Below, piece by piece: positions 44,016 to 52,485 of a stretch of 64,000 nt of DNA. This DNA comes from Phytomonospora sp040655735. Its GTDB lineage: Bacteria; Actinomycetota; Actinomycetes; Mycobacteriales; Micromonosporaceae. The DNA lies in assembly GCF_040655735.1 (NCBI RefSeq), contig NZ_JBFAKK010000003.1, positions 186,001-250,000 on the forward strand. The letters run 5' to 3'. The notes under the pieces were generated by a model. That model did no database searches and was not told the origin of the DNA. It saw only the letters and a program-made list of their open reading frames with translations. The stretch's first letter is position 1. Each line of letters opens with the position of its first letter. The position numbers and the translations under genes were made by a program.

Positions 44016-44639
44016 ATGGCCCTCACCCACGCCGAACTCGCCGCCCTTCACGCCCGCGTGATGGAGACCGCCGTCGCCACCGTCCACAAGGTCCGGCCGG
44101 CGCACCTGGAAGCCGCGACCCCTTGCGCCGACTGGAATGTCGGCCAACTGCTGGCGCACATGATCGCCCAGAACGACGGTTTCGCGGCCGCCGCGCTCGG
44201 CGAGGTCAGCGACCGTTCCATGTGGACGCCCAGGCCCGTGCCGTCCGACGACGGCGCGGTCGGAAAGGCCTTCGAGGTCTCGGCGCGCTCGCTGCTGCGG
44301 GCGGTCGCCGAGGACGGATCCCTTGACCGTCCATGGGTCCTGCCGGACTTTCGGCCCGAACCCTTCCCGGGCTCGCAGGCGCTCGGCTTCCATTTGATCG
44401 ACTATGTCGTGCACTCGTGGGATGTGGCGGTGTCCGTCGGTGAGCGCGTCGAGTTCGAGCCGGATGTGCTGGCGGCGGCGGAGGCCGTCGCGAAGGCGGT
44501 GCCCGACGGGTCGAACAGGCAGCGGACGGGCGCGGCGTTCAAGCCCGCGTTGTCACCCGGTGACGGCGGGACCTTCGACGACGTCCTGCGCTGGCTGGGC
44601 CGTGATCCGGGCTGGGGTCAGCGGGACGTGCAGATCTGA
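44016..44639 (+). CDS. TIGR03086-family DinB-like metal-binding protein
   Basis: A 207-residue four-helix-bundle protein of the mycothiol-dependent maleylpyruvate isomerase/DinB superfamily. Visible: the TPCADWNVGQLLAHMIAQND N-terminal motif with a metal His, and HLIDYVVHSWDVAVSVG with two further His. These enzymes usually act with mycothiol, which fits an actinomycete. It overlaps the 3' end of the convergent kinase gene by 22 bp. Confidence 0.9.
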   Translation: MALTHAELAALHARVMETAVATVHKVRPAHLEAATPCADWNVGQLLAHMIAQNDGFAAAALGEVSDRSMWTPRPVPSDDGAVGKAFEVSARSLLRAVAEDGSLDRPWVLPDFRPEPFPGSQALGFHLIDYVVHSWDVAVSVGERVEFEPDVLAAAEAVAKAVPDGSNRQRTGAAFKPALSPGDGGTFDDVLRWLGRDPGWGQRDVQI

Positions 44640-46285
44640 TTCGACTTCGGGACCTTCTCGATCGAGTAGAGGGCGCCGACGCTGAAGCAGTAGTTCTGCT
44701 CGGGGTTGAGGCCGCTGATCGTGGCGGTGGTGGTACCCGGCTCGATGGTCTGCATGACCTCGACCTGGGCGCCCTTGCGTCCGCCGAACACGATGAAGGA
44801 GAGACTTCCCGCCGAGGGATCCGTCCACTCCAGACGGACGCCGTTCTCGTCGTCGGACACGATCTTGAGTCCGGTGGGCGGGTTCTCGGCGGTCACGTCG
44901 GTGGTGCCGTCGACCTGCTCGGGGCCGTTGTCCTTGTCGGCAGCGGGGAGCACGAAGCCGATCACGACGATGAGGATCGCCACGACCAGTAGGCCCGCGC
45001 CGCCGCCGAGGATCAGCGGCAGGCGGCTCTTGCCGCCGGGCTGTTGCGGTGGTCGGGGCGCGTACTGGGGCTGGTGCGGTGGCGCCGAGACGGGCGGGGC
45101 GGATACGGCGAAGGGGTTGTTCGGCGGCGCCGAGACCGGTGGCGTGTAGGGCTGCGCCGACACCGGCTGTGCCTGCGGGATGCGCAGCGGCACGGTCTCG
45201 GCGGTCGACGGCGAAGGCGGTGGCGTGTACGCCTGCGGCTGGTATTGCGGCGGCGGGGTGTACGCCGCCGGCGACGCGAAGGGGTCGGTGGCGCGGGTAG
45301 GCGGCGGGGGTGCCGGGGGCGTCATCGGTGCCGGCGATGACATCACCCCCGCCGCGGTCGCACCCGAAGGGGGGAAGGCGAAGGTGGTCAGTTCGTCGGA
45401 GGGGTCCGGCATCGGGGGCTGGACGGTGGCCGAACCGACCGAGGCGGAGGTGATGGCGCCGTAGGAATGGCGGCGCAGTTCCTCGGCGAAGGCGTAGGCG
45501 CTCTGGTGGCGGGCGGCGGGGTCCTTGGCGAGGGCGCGGGCGAGTTCGCGCTGGAGCCAGTCGGGGACGTCCGGGCGGGGCACGGAGGGGGCCAGGGAGT
45601 ACTCGACGCGCTGGCGGAACTCGTCGGGGTCGGTGCGGCCGGCCGGTGAGGAGAAGGGGCCGCGGCCGACCAGCAGGTGCCACATGGTCGAGGCGAGGCT
45701 GTAGACGTCGCTGGCGGGGGACTGCTCGTCGCGGCGGAGCGCCTCGGGCGCCGAGTGCAGCGGGGTGAGCTTGTCGATGGTGCCGGTGGCGGCGAGTTCG
45801 TCGGCGGCGCGGGCGATGCCGAAGTCGGCGAGGGCTGGGCCGAACTTGGTGCGCAGGATGTTCTGCGGTTTGACGTCGCGGTGCAGGATCGACACGGTGT
45901 GGGCGGCGTGCAGGGCTTCGCCGATCTTGACGCCGACCTCGACGACGTCGCTGACGGGCAGCGGGCCGTTCTGCTTGAGGATCTGCGAGTAGGAGCCGCC
46001 TTCGCAGTACTCCATGACGATGTAGGGCTGGCCCTGACCGGAGGTGCCGGTGTCGATGATGGAGACGATGTGCGGGTGCGCGGAGAGGGCGACGGTCGTC
46101 TCGAGTTCCTTGGCGACCGAGGCCTGCGTGGTCATGACCTCGTCGACGCTGAGGACCTTGATGGCCACGTCGCGGTCGAGGCGTTCCTGGCGGGCGCGGA
46201 AGACCAGGGCCGTGCTGCCGTGCGCGATCAACTGCAGGTCTCGGTAGCCGGATATGTCCGGACCGGCTGACAGGTTATGGCTCAA
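44618..46285 (-). CDS. Ser/Thr protein kinase with FnIII ectodomain
   Basis: A 555-residue transmembrane kinase. Start TTG 46285 has AAGGAG 8 bases upstream. The kinase domain (1-265) has AIKVL (Lys), HRDVKPQNIL (catalytic loop) and LADFGIA (metal Asp). The Gly-rich loop is degenerate (IAHGSTALVF instead of GxGxxGxV), which may weaken nucleotide binding. A Pro/Ala/Gln linker of about 140 residues leads to one transmembrane helix (LILGGGAGLLVVAILIVVIG, about 421-443). A single extracellular fibronectin III domain follows (about 461-555, PTGLKIVSDDENGVRLEWTD) with two Cys, in place of the PASTA repeats of PknB. The FnIII module echoes the protein at 35912, 8 kb away, suggesting a common envelope signal. 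Confidence 0.93.
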   Translation of the reverse strand: MSHNLSAGPDISGYRDLQLIAHGSTALVFRARQERLDRDVAIKVLSVDEVMTTQASVAKELETTVALSAHPHIVSIIDTGTSGQGQPYIVMEYCEGGSYSQILKQNGPLPVSDVVEVGVKIGEALHAAHTVSILHRDVKPQNILRTKFGPALADFGIARAADELAATGTIDKLTPLHSAPEALRRDEQSPASDVYSLASTMWHLLVGRGPFSSPAGRTDPDEFRQRVEYSLAPSVPRPDVPDWLQRELARALAKDPAARHQSAYAFAEELRRHSYGAITSASVGSATVQPPMPDPSDELTTFAFPPSGATAAGVMSSPAPMTPPAPPPPTRATDPFASPAAYTPPPQYQPQAYTPPPSPSTAETVPLRIPQAQPVSAQPYTPPVSAPPNNPFAVSAPPVSAPPHQPQYAPRPPQQPGGKSRLPLILGGGAGLLVVAILIVVIGFVLPAADKDNGPEQVDGTTDVTAENPPTGLKIVSDDENGVRLEWTDPSAGSLSFIVFGGRKGAQVEVMQTIEPGTTTATISGLNPEQNYCFSVGALYSIEKVPKSNQICTSR

Positions 46286-46293
46286 GTGACGTA

Positions 46294-46299
46294 CTCCTT
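46294..46299 (-). promoter_or_regulatory. ribosome binding site deciding a TTG start (kinase)
   Basis: AAGGAG on the minus strand lies 8 bases before TTG 46285. No other in-frame start has such support. Confidence 0.8.
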
Positions 46300-46426
46300 C
46301 GCGCCCTGGGCAGGCTACCGCACGAGTCAAGGTGGAGACGAATTCGCATGTCTCGATCCAGAGGGGAAATGTCGGGTTCGTTGCGGCCGGTTGGGCGTAC
46401 GCGCCCCGAACGCCTAGGTTCGCTCC

Positions 46427-47152
46427 ATGACAGCACCTCAGCCGCCGTGGGTGGCTCCATTCGTCCTCGACAGTCCCGACGTGCCGCGTGAACGGCACGG
46501 ACACTGGGACCTCTGTCTTCCCGACGCCGACGGTCCCCGGCCGCTGGTCGTCTTCGTGCACGGCGGCCCGGTGAACCCCTCCTGGCCGGCGTCCCCGCGT
46601 GACTGGCACGTCTACCGGGGCTACGGCGCCCAGGCCGCCGCGCGCGGGTTCACCGCCGCGGTCGTCGACCACCGCCTGTACGGCGTCGAGGCCTACCCGC
46701 AGGCGTACGAGGACGTGCTGGAGGCCGTCGAGGGCGCCCGTGCCGACGAGCGCGTCGACGCCGGCAGTGTCGCGGTGTGGGTGTTCTCCGGCGGGGGGCC
46801 GATGCTGGCGCCGCTGCTGCGCGAGCGGCCCGGCTGGCTGAAGGCGCTCGGCGCGACCTACCCGGCGCTCGACGCCTTCACCGACGCCGAGTTGCCGCAG
46901 GGCTTCCGGCCCCTCGAACTCGTGCCCGAGGGCACCCCGATCCCGCTGGTGTTCACCCGGGTCGGCCTCGAACACGACTTCCTCGCCGCCGCGCAGCCGA
47001 AGTTCGTCGAACTGATGTCCGGTGGACCGGTCGAGGTCGAGGTCGTCGAGGTCCCGAACGGCGTGCACGGCTTCGACCACACCGACTACACCGCCGAGTC
47101 CCGCGAGGCCGTCGAGCTGGCGCTGACGAAGGTCCTCGGCCACCTGGCCTGA
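46427..47152 (+). CDS. alpha/beta hydrolase
   Basis: A 241-residue alpha/beta-hydrolase fold protein, dienelactone-hydrolase or esterase-like. Seen: VVFVHGGPVNPSW (oxyanion hole), VWVFSGGGPML (nucleophile Ser in an F-S-G-G-G elbow rather than GxSxG) and GVHGFDHTDY (catalytic His). No signal peptide. Substrate unknown. A GC-rich hairpin follows it. It is divergent from the kinase gene (141 bp). Confidence 0.9.
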   Translation: MTAPQPPWVAPFVLDSPDVPRERHGHWDLCLPDADGPRPLVVFVHGGPVNPSWPASPRDWHVYRGYGAQAAARGFTAAVVDHRLYGVEAYPQAYEDVLEAVEGARADERVDAGSVAVWVFSGGGPMLAPLLRERPGWLKALGATYPALDAFTDAELPQGFRPLELVPEGTPIPLVFTRVGLEHDFLAAAQPKFVELMSGGPVEVEVVEVPNGVHGFDHTDYTAESREAVELALTKVLGHLA

Positions 47153-47159
47153 CCTCCCC

Positions 47160-47183
47160 GCACGCGCGCCGCCCCGCGCGTGC
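47160..47183. terminator. terminator after hydrolase gene
   Basis: GCACGCGC/GCGCGTGC 8-bp perfect stem with an 8-base loop, 8 bp after the stop codon. No T tract. Confidence 0.6.
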
Positions 47184-47283
47184 CCGGCGTGGTCCACGCC
47201 CGGAGTGTTGCCGCACAACGGGATCACGCCGACGGGTTCGCACGGTCGACACAGGACCGTCCACATGCGGCCGCGCCTGGACT

Positions 47284-47808
47284 TCAGGCCCTCTTTTCGG
47301 CGGCCTTCCGCTCGATGTCGTCGGCGACGTAGGTCGCCCAGTCCCGCAGCGCCGTCATGTTCAGCACGCCCAGCGTCGCCTGGTAGCGGTTGAGGTCGGA
47401 GTCCATCGACTCCGCGAGCGACTTGAGCCGGTTGACCCGGACCTGGTAGACGGCCGCCTCCGCGCGCAGCAGCGGCAGCGACTCCTCCGGGTCCAGCAGC
47501 GGGAGCATGAACAGCCGCAGGCACGCCTCGCTGCGCACGTCCCGGTTCGGGTCGGTCTCGATCAGCCAGCGCCGCAGCTCTCCCCGCCCGCCGTCGGTGA
47601 TCTCGTAGGTGCGCTTGTTGCGCGCCCCGGACTCTTCCACGGCGGTGACGGCGCCGTCGGCCTCCATCTTGCGCAGCTCGGGGTAGATCTGGCTGTGCTT
47701 GGCGCTCCAGACGTTGCTGGTGGACAGGCCGAAATGCTTGGTGAGGTCGTAGCCGCTGGAGGGCCCGGCCTCCACCAGGAGGCCGAGCAGGGCGATGCGC
47801 AGGGACAT
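47284..47808 (-). CDS. PadR-family transcriptional regulator
   Basis: A 174-residue PadR regulator with an N-terminal winged helix (LRIALLGLLVEAGPSSGYDLTKHF, SQIYPELRKMEADG, RTYEITDGGRGELRRWL) and a C-terminal Vir-type helical dimer domain (about 90-170). ATG 47808. It is divergent from an MFS exporter gene, the usual arrangement in which PadR represses the exporter until a drug or phenolic binds. Two ATGT-N8-ACA(T/G) sites lie between the genes. Confidence 0.93.
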   Translation of the reverse strand: MSLRIALLGLLVEAGPSSGYDLTKHFGLSTSNVWSAKHSQIYPELRKMEADGAVTAVEESGARNKRTYEITDGGRGELRRWLIETDPNRDVRSEACLRLFMLPLLDPEESLPLLRAEAAVYQVRVNRLKSLAESMDSDLNRYQATLGVLNMTALRDWATYVADDIERKAAEKRA

Positions 47809-47833
47809 GGGGGCAGTCTACGGCAACTTTGAC

Positions 47834-47877
47834 ATGTTGAAGTTGACAGGTCTGGATTCATATGTAAGTTTTTACAT
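47834..47877. promoter_or_regulatory. two PadR-type operators, ATGT-N8-ACAT
   Basis: ATGT-N8-ACAT at 47862-47877 is an exact match to the PadR consensus and is part of the palindrome ATGTAAGTTTTTACAT. ATGT-N8-ACAG at 47834-47849 is one base off. The sites are 28 bp apart, start to start, in the divergent region. The left one overlaps a further palindrome CAACTT-N10-AAGTTG (47824-47845). Confidence 0.75.
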
Positions 47878-47907
47878 GTCAACCTGAGTCATCCCTTGGA
47901 GAGCCCC

Positions 47908-47964
47908 GTGTCAACCCAGACGTCCACCCCGGCGCAGCCCGCTCCGTCCGCAGTGAAACCCTAG
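47908..47964 (+). other. N-terminal codons of MFS gene ending in an in-frame amber stop
   Basis: GTG 47908 is preceded by GGAGAG at proper distance and opens a frame identical to that of the MFS gene downstream: 18 codons (VSTQTSTPAQPAPSAVKP) typical of the polar N-terminus of DHA2 exporters, then TAG at 47962-47964, then VKGLGLLLIAVFGG leading without break into the first transmembrane helix. A single base change or sequencing error (for example CAG to TAG) would explain it. Confidence 0.8.
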
Positions 47965-48006
47965 GTCAAAGGCCTCGGGCTACTCCTCATCGCCGTCTTC
48001 GGCGGC

Positions 48007-49383
48007 ATGTTCCTCGCCCTCCTCGACACCACGATCGTCGGTACGGCCCTGCCGCGCATCGTCGGCGAACTCGGCGGAGTCTCCCTCTACACCTGGACCG
48101 TCACCGCCTACCTGCTGTCGTCGACGATCACCGTCCCCATCTACGGCCGCCTCTCCGACGCCTTCGGCCGCAAGCCCTTGCTGATCACCGGCCTGACGCT
48201 GTTCCTGATCGGCTCGGCGCTGTGCGCGCTCGCCCAGGACATGGGCTTCCTCATCGCCGCCCGCGCCGTCCAGGGCCTCGGCGCCGGCGCCCTCATCCCG
48301 CTCTCCCTGGCCCTGGCGTCCGACATCCTGCCGCCCGAACGCGTCGGGAAGATGCAGGGCGCGGTCGGCGCGCTCATGGGCGCCAGCATGATCGGCGGCC
48401 CCTACCTCGGCGGCGTCCTCACCGACAACGCCGGCTGGCACTGGATCTTCCTGATCAACCTCCCCCTCGGCGCGCTCATCCTCGCCGTGATGCTCTGGAA
48501 GCTCCCGCGTCCCGTCCGCGACCGCTCGGTCCGCGTTCGCATCGACTACGCCGGGATCGCCGTGTTCACCGTCGCCGTCAGCTCCCTGCTGATCGGCCTC
48601 ACCCAGAAGAGCTCCACCGAGAGCGGCGGCACCGGCCTGCGCGAGTGGACCGACCTCCAGGTCGCCGGACCGTTGGCGCTGTCGGCGGTGCTCCTGGTCG
48701 CCTTCGTGCTCATCGAGCGCAAGGTCGCCGAACCGCTCATCCCGCTGGGGCTGTTTCGCGACCGGGCCTACACGACCTTCAACCTCGCCTCGTTCTTCAG
48801 CGCCTTCGCCCTGATGACCGCCACGGTCTTCCTGCCCCGCTTCTTCCAGGGCGCGCACGGTGTCAGCGCCACCGAATCCGGCCTGCGAATCTACCCCATG
48901 ATGATCGGCATGACCCTCGGCAGCATGCTCGCCGGGATGCTCATCAGTCGCACCCGCAGCTACCGCGGCCTGCTCCTCGGCGCCGCCGTGTCGATGATCG
49001 CCGGCACCGTCCTCTTCGGACAGTTGACCGCCGCCAGCCCCTCCTGGCAGATCGCGGTGTGGATGGGACTTCTCGGCCTCGGCGTCGGCCCCATGCTGTC
49101 CGGCCTGACCATCGCCGTGCAGGGAACCGTCGCACCCCGCCACATCGGCATCGCCACCGGCAAACTGTCCTTCTTCCGCCAGATCGGCGGCTCGGTCGCG
49201 CTCGCCGTCGCCGGCACCATGTTCACCCAGGAGATGGTCGACAAGACACCCGTCGACGGCCTCGCCGAAGCCACCTCGTCGGCGACCGGCACCATCCTCA
49301 TGTGGGTCGGCGCCACGGGCGCCGTCATCACCCTGCTCGCACTGCTGGCCGCGCCCGCCCGCAAACTCGCGCTGCGACGCTGA
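48007..49383 (+). CDS. MFS multidrug exporter, DHA2 family, N-terminus interrupted
   Basis: 458 residues are open from ATG 48007, but the natural gene almost certainly starts at GTG 47908 and is broken by TAG 47962. Initiation at 48007 would begin inside transmembrane helix 1 (FLALLDTTIVGTALPRIV, motif D1-like) and lose about half of it. The rest is intact: 14-helix DHA2 pattern, GRLSDAFGRKP (motif A), RAVQGLGAGALIPLS (motif B) and GALMGASMIGGPYLGG (motif C). Such proteins export drugs by proton antiport. Controlled by the divergent PadR gene. A strong terminator follows. It may be a pseudogene, may be read through, or the amber may be an assembly error. Confidence 0.85.
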   Translation: MFLALLDTTIVGTALPRIVGELGGVSLYTWTVTAYLLSSTITVPIYGRLSDAFGRKPLLITGLTLFLIGSALCALAQDMGFLIAARAVQGLGAGALIPLSLALASDILPPERVGKMQGAVGALMGASMIGGPYLGGVLTDNAGWHWIFLINLPLGALILAVMLWKLPRPVRDRSVRVRIDYAGIAVFTVAVSSLLIGLTQKSSTESGGTGLREWTDLQVAGPLALSAVLLVAFVLIERKVAEPLIPLGLFRDRAYTTFNLASFFSAFALMTATVFLPRFFQGAHGVSATESGLRIYPMMIGMTLGSMLAGMLISRTRSYRGLLLGAAVSMIAGTVLFGQLTAASPSWQIAVWMGLLGLGVGPMLSGLTIAVQGTVAPRHIGIATGKLSFFRQIGGSVALAVAGTMFTQEMVDKTPVDGLAEATSSATGTILMWVGATGAVITLLALLAAPARKLALRR

Positions 49384-49432
49384 ACCCGGCCGTCCCCGGT
49401 GCCCACGCGGGCGACCGGGGACGGCCGGGTTC
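49382..49432. terminator. terminator after MFS gene, 19-bp perfect stem
   Basis: A 19-bp arm beginning GAACCCGGCCG (49382-49400) has its exact complement at 49414-49432 around a 13-base loop. The stem begins inside the stop codon. Confidence 0.88.
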
Positions 49433-49518
49433 GCAGATTCGTAGATTTCCTTCTTCCCTGACCGACCCAATGTAGATAAAGTGCGGCCATGGCCCAACCT
49501 TTAACGAACAGGGGAACC

Positions 49519-51495
49519 ATGAGCGTCCTCCGCAGACCTACCGGCAGGCGCGGGCTCGCCGCGGCCACCACCGCCGCCGTGCTGCTCGCCACCGGAATCG
49601 CGGCCCTCGCCCCGGCCGCACCCGCACTCGCCGACCCGGTCTCCGACCGGCAGGCCCAGTACACCGCCGCGGCCACCGAGTTCGGCGTTCCCGAGAGCAT
49701 CCTGCTCGGAGTGTCCTATCTGGAGTCCCGCTGGCTCGACCACGCCGGGGACCCCAGCACCGGCGCCGGATTCGGCCCCATGCACCTCACCGACGCGACG
49801 GCCGTCGCGGCTGAGGACGGCACCCACCACGACGAGGGCACCGAGGACCCGCGCGGCGACGACAGCCGCCCCGCGCCCGAACTCGCCCCCATGCCCGACG
49901 CCCCCACCGAGGCCTCGCTCCAGACCCTCGACACGGCCGCGGCCCTCACCGGCGTCGACGAGACCACCCTGCGCACCGACCCGGCCCAGAACATCCGCGG
50001 TGGAGCCGCCCTGCTCGCCGAGCACCAGCGCGCGCTCAATGTGGACAGTGACGCGCCCGCCGACTGGTACGGCGCCGTCGCCCGGTACAGCGGCGCCTCC
50101 GACATCGGAACCGCCGCGCGCTTCGCCGACGACGTGTTCGCCACCATCCGCACCGGCGCCTCCGAGTCCACCGACGGCGGCGAGGTGAACCTGTCGGCGG
50201 ACCCCGGCCTCCAGCCGTCGGCCGAACAGCTCGAAGCGCTCGGTCTGCGCGCCACCAAGGACGGCACCCGCACCGACTGCCCGCGCTCCCTGGGCTGCGA
50301 GTGGATCCCGGCGCCCTACGAGCAGTACGGCCCCGCGGTCGGGCAGTACGGCAACCACGACAAGGCCGACCGGCCCACCGACCTCGACATCCAGTACATC
50401 GTCATCCACGACATCGAGGGCTACTACCACACGGCCATCGACATGGTCCAGGATCCGACCTACGTGTCCTGGCAGTACACGATGCGCTCCACCGACGGGC
50501 ACACCGCCCAGCACGTGAAGCCCGAGGACGTCGCCTGGCAGGCCGGCAACTGGTACATCAACTCGCACTCGATCGGCATCGAGCACGAGGGCTTCGCGGC
50601 CAACGGAGCCTGGTACACCGAGACCCTGTACCGCACCTCGGCGCGTCTGGTCGGCTACCTCGCCGACCGCTACGACATCCCGCTGGACCGCGCGCACATC
50701 ATCGGCCACGACAACGTCCCCGGCATCAGCCCCGCCAAGATCCCCGGCATGCACTGGGACCCGGGCCCTTACTGGGACTGGTCGCACTACTTCGACCTGC
50801 TCGGCGCGCCCTTCCACTCCTTCGGCGGCAAGCACTCCGGCATGGTCACCATCAACCCCGACTTCCAGAGCAACCGGCCGGCCATGATCGGCTGCGACTC
50901 CAAGCAGCCCGCCCTGCCGTGCCCCGACCGCCCGTCGAGCACGGTGTTCCTCTACAGCGAGCCGAGCTTCGACGCGCCGCTGCTCTACGACGTCGGCATG
51001 CGGCCCAACGGCAGCCGCGCCACCCGGCAGGTCAGCGACCACGGCAGTCGCGTCTCCACCGGGCAGCGCTACGCCGTCGCGGACAGGCAGGGCGACTGGC
51101 TGGCCATCTGGTACCTCGGCCAGAAGGGCTGGATGTTCAACCCGGCCGACAACCCCGTCGCCACGCCCACCATCGGGTTGGTCGTGACGCCCAAGCACGG
51201 GCGCGTGAACGTGCTCACTCACGGTCGCGCACTGCCGGAGGAGGCCGCCTACGAAGGCACCGGCGCCACCTACCAGCCGCTCACACCGCTGCCCTACGTG
51301 CTGAACGTGGGCGAGCGCTACAGCCTCGGCGACTTCTCGCCCCAGACCGAGTACTACTGGGCGAAGACGCTGGAGGGTCCGAACATCGTCGTCAACGGTG
51401 ACACCAGGTACTACCAGATTCAGCTGGGCCACCGGATCATGTACGTGAAGGCCGACGACGTCTACGTCGTCCCGTCCTTCCTAGGGGCGCCCTGA
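49519..51495 (+). CDS. secreted peptidoglycan hydrolase, lysozyme-like domain plus PGRP-type amidase
   Basis: 658 residues from ATG 49519 (GGGGAA just upstream; ATG 49489 is less likely). Signal peptide RRGLAAATTAAVLLATGIAAL ending near PALADP. Residues 50-210 look like a transglycosylase-type domain (VPESILLGVSYLESRW, with Glu as possible catalyst, and GAGFGPMHLTD). Residues about 290-430 are an Amidase_2/PGRP domain with YIVIHDIEGYY (zinc His), HSIGIEHEG, AHIIGHDNVPG (zinc His) and WDPGPYWDW (zinc Asp). The C-terminal 200 residues contain SH3-like repeats (RYAVADRQGDWLAIWYLGQKGWM) likely to bind the wall. It probably remodels or degrades peptidoglycan outside the cell. Confidence 0.92.
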   Translation: MSVLRRPTGRRGLAAATTAAVLLATGIAALAPAAPALADPVSDRQAQYTAAATEFGVPESILLGVSYLESRWLDHAGDPSTGAGFGPMHLTDATAVAAEDGTHHDEGTEDPRGDDSRPAPELAPMPDAPTEASLQTLDTAAALTGVDETTLRTDPAQNIRGGAALLAEHQRALNVDSDAPADWYGAVARYSGASDIGTAARFADDVFATIRTGASESTDGGEVNLSADPGLQPSAEQLEALGLRATKDGTRTDCPRSLGCEWIPAPYEQYGPAVGQYGNHDKADRPTDLDIQYIVIHDIEGYYHTAIDMVQDPTYVSWQYTMRSTDGHTAQHVKPEDVAWQAGNWYINSHSIGIEHEGFAANGAWYTETLYRTSARLVGYLADRYDIPLDRAHIIGHDNVPGISPAKIPGMHWDPGPYWDWSHYFDLLGAPFHSFGGKHSGMVTINPDFQSNRPAMIGCDSKQPALPCPDRPSSTVFLYSEPSFDAPLLYDVGMRPNGSRATRQVSDHGSRVSTGQRYAVADRQGDWLAIWYLGQKGWMFNPADNPVATPTIGLVVTPKHGRVNVLTHGRALPEEAAYEGTGATYQPLTPLPYVLNVGERYSLGDFSPQTEYYWAKTLEGPNIVVNGDTRYYQIQLGHRIMYVKADDVYVVPSFLGAP

Positions 51496-51517
51496 CGCCT
51501 CTGACCTCGAACGCCCG

Positions 51518-51548
51518 GGGTCCGCGCTCGTGCCGGGAGCGCGGACCC
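51518..51548. terminator. terminator after amidase gene
   Basis: GGGTCCGCGCTC/GAGCGCGGACCC 12-bp perfect stem with a 7-base loop, 22 bp after the stop. Confidence 0.82.
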
Positions 51549-51675
51549 TCGGGTCCCCTACAGGGTGGGGCCCTGACTTAAGTAAGGGGTGAAATCCTCC
51601 ATCGGGCCCATGTGCCGGCTTGCGCGCCCGGCCTACCGTATGGAGGACGCGAACCCGACGGATTGGCCGGACTCG

Positions 51676-52425
51676 ATGACCCAGAACATCATGAACTTCA
51701 TGGAGCAGCTGATGAGCTCTCCATGGATCTACCTGGGGATCTTCCTGATCGCCCTGCTCGACGGCTTCTTCCCGGTCGTGCCCGCCGAGACGGCGGTGAT
51801 CACGGCCGGTGTGTACGCCTCGACGACCGGTGAGCCGATCCTGTGGCTGGCCATCGTCGTCGCCGCGGCCGGAGCCTTCGCCGGTGACCACATCTCGTAC
51901 TTCATCGGCCGGACCGCCGGGGGCGGCATCCGCCGCAAGATGAAGCCGGGGTCGAAGAAGGCGAAACTCTTCGACTGGGCCGAGAACGCCCTCGCCGAAC
52001 GCGGGGGACTGGTGCTGATCATCGCCCGATACATTCCGGGCGGCCGCACCGCCACGACGCTGATCACGGGGTCGGTCGGCTACCCGCTGCGCAGGTTCGC
52101 GTTCTTCGACTCGATCGCGGCTATTTCGTGGGGGCTCTACTCGGCCGGGATCGGATTCTTCGCCGGGCACGCCGTCGAGGGAGATCCGATCAAGGGGCTC
52201 CTGCTGGGCTTCGGGATCGCGGTGTCGATCACGGTGCTGCACGAGACGGTGTCGTTCCTGCGCAAGCGCGCCAAGCGGCGCCGCGAGGCGCTGCTCGGGG
52301 TCGAGTCCGCGGGGGCGGTTGCGGGGGCCGCCGGAGTGACGGCGGGGGCGGAGACGCTGGTGACCGAGGCGCTGGTGCCGGAGGTTCCGGCGACGGCGGC
52401 GATGGCCGACGCGAAGGCGGAGTAG
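51676..52425 (+). CDS. DedA-family membrane protein
   Basis: A 249-residue DedA/VTT protein, a probable undecaprenyl-phosphate or phospholipid transporter at the cytoplasmic membrane. Family marks are LGIFLIALLDGFFPVVPAET (re-entrant helix with acidic residue), GDHISYFIGRTAGG and ARYIPGGRTATTLITGSVGY. Start ATG 51676 is chosen by similarity to family N-termini; ATG 51640 is possible. The C-terminal 45 residues are an Ala/Val-rich tail of low complexity. A T-tailed terminator follows. Confidence 0.9.
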   Translation: MTQNIMNFMEQLMSSPWIYLGIFLIALLDGFFPVVPAETAVITAGVYASTTGEPILWLAIVVAAAGAFAGDHISYFIGRTAGGGIRRKMKPGSKKAKLFDWAENALAERGGLVLIIARYIPGGRTATTLITGSVGYPLRRFAFFDSIAAISWGLYSAGIGFFAGHAVEGDPIKGLLLGFGIAVSITVLHETVSFLRKRAKRRREALLGVESAGAVAGAAGVTAGAETLVTEALVPEVPATAAMADAKAE

Positions 52426-52452
52426 GCGGGGGAAGCGGGGAAGGTGTTGTGG

Positions 52453-52485
52453 CCGGCGGGGGCGTGATGCTCCCGCCGGTTTTTT
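52453..52485 (+). terminator. Rho-independent terminator after dedA
   Basis: CCGGCGGG (52453-52460) and CCCGCCGG (52472-52479) followed by six T residues. One of the few T-tailed terminators in the window. Confidence 0.9.
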
